From NCBI GenBank assembly GCA_050258555.1, contig JBLMZA010000134.1:1-33803 (forward strand): a DNA stretch of 33,803 nt, given 5' to 3'. Numbering within the stretch: the stretch's first letter is position 1; every line of letters begins with the position of its first letter. This DNA is from CAISDA01 sp050258555 (lineage in GTDB: Bacteria; Bacteroidota; Ignavibacteria; UBA10030; UBA8401). Position numbers and translations under genes: made by a program. Positions 32,401-33,803 of the stretch are shown here, in pieces. The notes beneath the pieces were generated by a model. The model had not been told where the DNA came from, did no database searches, and was given only the letters and a program-made list of their open reading frames with translations.

Positions 32401-33274
32401 GCTTCGGCGCGGCGCAGGCGAGGCATTCCCGATCGCCGGCGCCTGGAAATATCTGCCCGTGGCGCAGTATGACGGCACGCGCTTCGCCGTCTTCGGAGAA
32501 AAAGGCGAGCCCTATCAGTCCCGTCCCGCCGCAGGCGATGCCTTGACCAACGAGACGCCGGCGGCGATCTACAACGGCATGATTGCGCCCTTGGTGCCGT
32601 ATGCGGTCAAGGGGGCGATCTGGTATCAGGGAGAGTCGAATGTCGGCGCCCATGAGATGTATCGGCGTCTGCTTCCGGCTTTGATTGCCGACTGGAGGCT
32701 GAAGTTTGCGAATGAGGCGCTTCCGTTCTATTATGTGCAGATCGCGCCCTACGCATACGGCACAGGATCGCATTCCGAACTCTTGCGCGATGCGCAGCGC
32801 GAGGTGCTTTCCCGCACGAACAATACGGGCATGGCCGTGACGCTCGATATCGGAAGCGCCCGGACGATCCATCCGGCGTTCAAGCAGGAAGTCGGTGCGC
32901 GTCTGGCGCGCCTTGCGCTCGCGAAGACATACCGGAAGCAGGTGCCGTATTCGGGTCCGCTCTACACATCGATGCGGAAGGAGCGCGGCGCGCTCGTGCT
33001 GTCGTTCGATCACGCGGAGAAGGGACTTGTGCTGAAAGGCTATGACGCCTCATCCGCATTCGAGATCGCGGGAGCGGACCGGCGCTTCGTGCCCGGCGAG
33101 GCGCGCGTCAGCGGATCGGCGCTCATCGTCTCGAGCCCGCGCGTGAAAGACCCCGCGGCCGTGCGCTATGCGTTCACCGATACGAGCGCGGCAGCGCTCT
33201 TCAATATGGAAGGACTTCCGGCATCGTCCTTCCGGACGGATGACTGGAAACCGGCGGAACTCAGCATGCCGTAG
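29498..33274 (+). CDS. Secreted two-enzyme fusion: GH5 mannanase-like domain, FN3, SGNH acetylesterase
   Basis: 1258 residues with a signal peptide ending AAAAQ near residue 22. Residues about 25-365 form a GH5 barrel like mannan endo-mannosidases, with acid/base Glu208 (CWETGNEIE) and nucleophile Glu287 (FIGEFGF). A fibronectin III-like domain follows (about 375-460), then a discoidin-like beta domain (about 465-600). The rest is a sialate-O-acetylesterase-type SGNH hydrolase (SASA/DUF303) with nucleophile Ser694 in LASGQSNMEM, the YQGESN block at 1043-1048 and His1125 in RTIHP. A GH2-type jelly roll is inserted in it (about 820-980), as in many esterases of this group. The pairing suggests cutting and deacetylation of acetylated glucomannan by one protein; the acetyl target is inferred. 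The ATG is chosen for the signal peptide; no clear ribosome site. Confidence 0.9.
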   Translation: MTHRPLILLALSLILSSAAAAQFAHFITAKDGRLLDGSEEFRFVSYNIPNLHYVEYNFQFAEPNPWRLPDAFEIRDALMSIKIMGGNATRMYVLSVRKEGEEPSIPRHIDAPGRYNEEAFRALDTVLAIANETGVRVIIPFVDNWQWWGGPKEYAAFRGKSRSAFWSDPEVVEDMKAAITHLINRTNTVTGVRYKDDKAILCWETGNEIETPTYEWTRQIAAHIKSLDTNHLVCEGTFRRTISSEALADPNIDVLSTHNYGRAAEIIPQIAEAAETAAGKKPLFIGEFGFIPVEEMQAVIDTVIARGLSGIMVWSLRPHNRDGGFYYHTNDYRIPGFESGRAWQEQAVVSLLREKAWQIRNMPVASLPIPAPPLMLPVETPFAISWRGSTGASSYIIERRDASGGAWKTIADSASDAEIGYRPLYSDTSAEVGHQYFYRISARNESGVSAPSAAAGPVRVDHLVFVDEFMNDAHLYGRMGRLTYLHASALSQAKQDKHRLAGAQGDYIVYKMPHVMRSIALDMFYTKAPGKEIRILTGPTLEAMKPLKVRSQSFRNLANEYQAYLPVRYRAEAIPAADRFIRIELADGAELARLEVEQKHGTFTLAPLIAENMVLQQNAAVPVWGTGVAGATIDIAGSWGKKASVTVGDDGRWMAHLRTPSAGGPFTLTFSEYDTTAVVKNVLAGEVWLASGQSNMEMPLEGWPPSDTVANSASEIARSRNDAIRMFTVSHALSLDPESTAAGRWSASSPEASGRFSATAYFFARMLFDSLHVPIGIIHASWGGTKIEPWISAETMSSFDEYRPVIRRLEAGAKDRQRYAEWIRSFPSIDMSERTGKDRWKGLDFNDTACADSGYDDRAWPEMMLPQNWERTGMGYFDGVLWFRKTVEIPEDWVHSPLTLELGPVDDMDITFVNGTRVGATEEDGMWNAPRSYTVPAEVVGSRRISIAVRVIDNQGGGGLFGTPEEMVLRRGAGEAFPIAGAWKYLPVAQYDGTRFAVFGEKGEPYQSRPAAGDALTNETPAAIYNGMIAPLVPYAVKGAIWYQGESNVGAHEMYRRLLPALIADWRLKFANEALPFYYVQIAPYAYGTGSHSELLRDAQREVLSRTNNTGMAVTLDIGSARTIHPAFKQEVGARLARLALAKTYRKQVPYSGPLYTSMRKERGALVLSFDHAEKGLVLKGYDASSAFEIAGADRRFVPGEARVSGSALIVSSPRVKDPAAVRYAFTDTSAAALFNMEGLPASSFRTDDWKPAELSMP

Positions 33275-33349
33275 CACACACACACAGGCGGCTGTCGAGT
33301 GAATGCCGGATGATTGTTGAGAGAGGGCATCGCACAGAAAGGAGAACGT

Positions 33350-33803
33350 ATGCGCTACGGTTTCTTCGATGATGCGAACAGGGAATATGTCATCACGCGT
33401 CCTGATACGCCGCTGCCGTGGTTCAACTATCTCGGCACGGAAGATTTTTTCGGGCTCATCTCGAATACGGCAGGCGGCTACTGCTTTTATCAGGATGCGA
33501 AGCTGAGGCGGCTCACGCGCTACCGCTACAACAACATTCCGATGGACAGCAATGGACGCTATCTCTACATCAGGGATGGCGGCGCCCTCTGGAATCCGAT
33601 GTGGAAGCCGATGCGCGTGCCGCTCGACCGGTATGAATGCCGGCACGGCCTCGGCTATACGAAGATCACGGCGCGCAGGAACGATCTTGAAATCTCCGCG
33701 CTCTTTTTCATTCCGCTGCAAGCGCGGAACGAGCTCTGGCATGTGAGAGCGGTGAACCATGCCGCGGAGAAAAAAACGATCCGCATGTGGAGCTTCGTCG
33801 AAT
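33350..33803 (+). CDS. GH94 cellobiose phosphorylase, N-terminal part (runs off the window)
   Basis: The first 151 codons are present. The sequence MRYGFFDDANREYVITRPDT, then PWFNYLGTEDFFGLISNTAGGY, RRLTRYRYNN and YECRHGLGYTKI is the N-terminal beta-sandwich of cellobiose phosphorylases, which split cellobiose with phosphate into alpha-glucose-1-phosphate and glucose. No signal peptide, so cytosolic. AAAGGAG lies seven bases before the ATG. It follows the GH5-esterase gene by 75 bp in the same direction with no terminator, so it is probably co-transcribed. It would process the Glc-Glc units of glucomannan. The catalytic domain lies beyond the edge, so the exact GH94 specificity (cellobiose versus related disaccharides) rests on the N-terminus alone. 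Confidence 0.93.
   Translation, partial: MRYGFFDDANREYVITRPDTPLPWFNYLGTEDFFGLISNTAGGYCFYQDAKLRRLTRYRYNNIPMDSNGRYLYIRDGGALWNPMWKPMRVPLDRYECRHGLGYTKITARRNDLEISALFFIPLQARNELWHVRAVNHAAEKKTIRMWSFVE

Noticed and set aside
1..33803. CRISPR arrays, insertion sequences, phage genes or toxin-antitoxin pairs
   Set aside because: No regularly spaced repeats, transposase, integrase or phage structural motifs were seen in any frame I read.

Overview
The window is GC-rich, densely coding DNA from a Gram-negative bacterium. waaA (Kdo transferase of lipopolysaccharide) and an Omp85-like outer-membrane barrel imply an outer membrane. Several predicted signal peptides end in Ala-Gln (for example LLTAQ, TLFAQ, AAAAQ), a style common in the FCB group (Bacteroidota/Chlorobiota/Ignavibacteriota and relatives). 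The promoters that can be picked out look sigma70-like (TTGnnn, mostly 17 bp, TAnnnT) and not like the -33/-7 promoters of class Bacteroidia. My inference is a non-Bacteroidia FCB lineage; no rRNA or other decisive marker is present.

Layout. Bases 1-240 are AT-rich and hold the tail of an unidentified gene and a strong terminator. Bases 246-3438 (minus strand) are the protein quality-control operon tig-clpP-clpX. Bases 3623-11003 carry a secreted M14 zinc carboxypeptidase, tmk, a Yip1-like membrane protein, a small secreted protein, and the overlapping pair waaA-priA. Bases 11235-14778 carry a sugar-nucleotidyltransferase, then metK and ahcY, which make S-adenosylmethionine and clear S-adenosylhomocysteine. 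Bases 14905-21661 carry a secreted glutathione-peroxidase-like protein, hisD-hisC, a bifunctional-nuclease/UVR protein, pdxJ, an outer-membrane barrel with a bactofilin-like N-terminus, and a cupin. Four intrinsic terminators separate transcription units between 14.8 and 21.8 kb.

The most distinctive part is 21853-33803, a (galacto)glucomannan utilisation locus that runs off the right edge. It encodes a lipoprotein GH5 beta-mannanase, a GH2 beta-mannosidase homologue, a secreted GH27 alpha-galactosidase, a GH130 4-O-beta-mannosyl-glucose phosphorylase, an AGE-family cellobiose/mannobiose 2-epimerase, a large secreted GH5-FN3-SGNH acetylesterase fusion, and the start of a GH94 cellobiose phosphorylase. 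Together these suggest this order: backbone cleavage and deacetylation outside, removal of galactose, import (no transporter is in the window), epimerisation of Man-Man to Man-Glc, phosphorolysis to mannose-1-phosphate and glucose, and phosphorolysis of cellobiose.

Two observations stand out. The GH2 protein keeps an open frame but lacks two blocks of the family, including both catalytic glutamates, so it is probably an inactive remnant or a repurposed binding protein. A 15-bp pattern TTATC-N5-RATAA occurs once between galA and the GH130 gene and twice between the epimerase and the GH5-esterase gene, which makes it a candidate operator for the locus.
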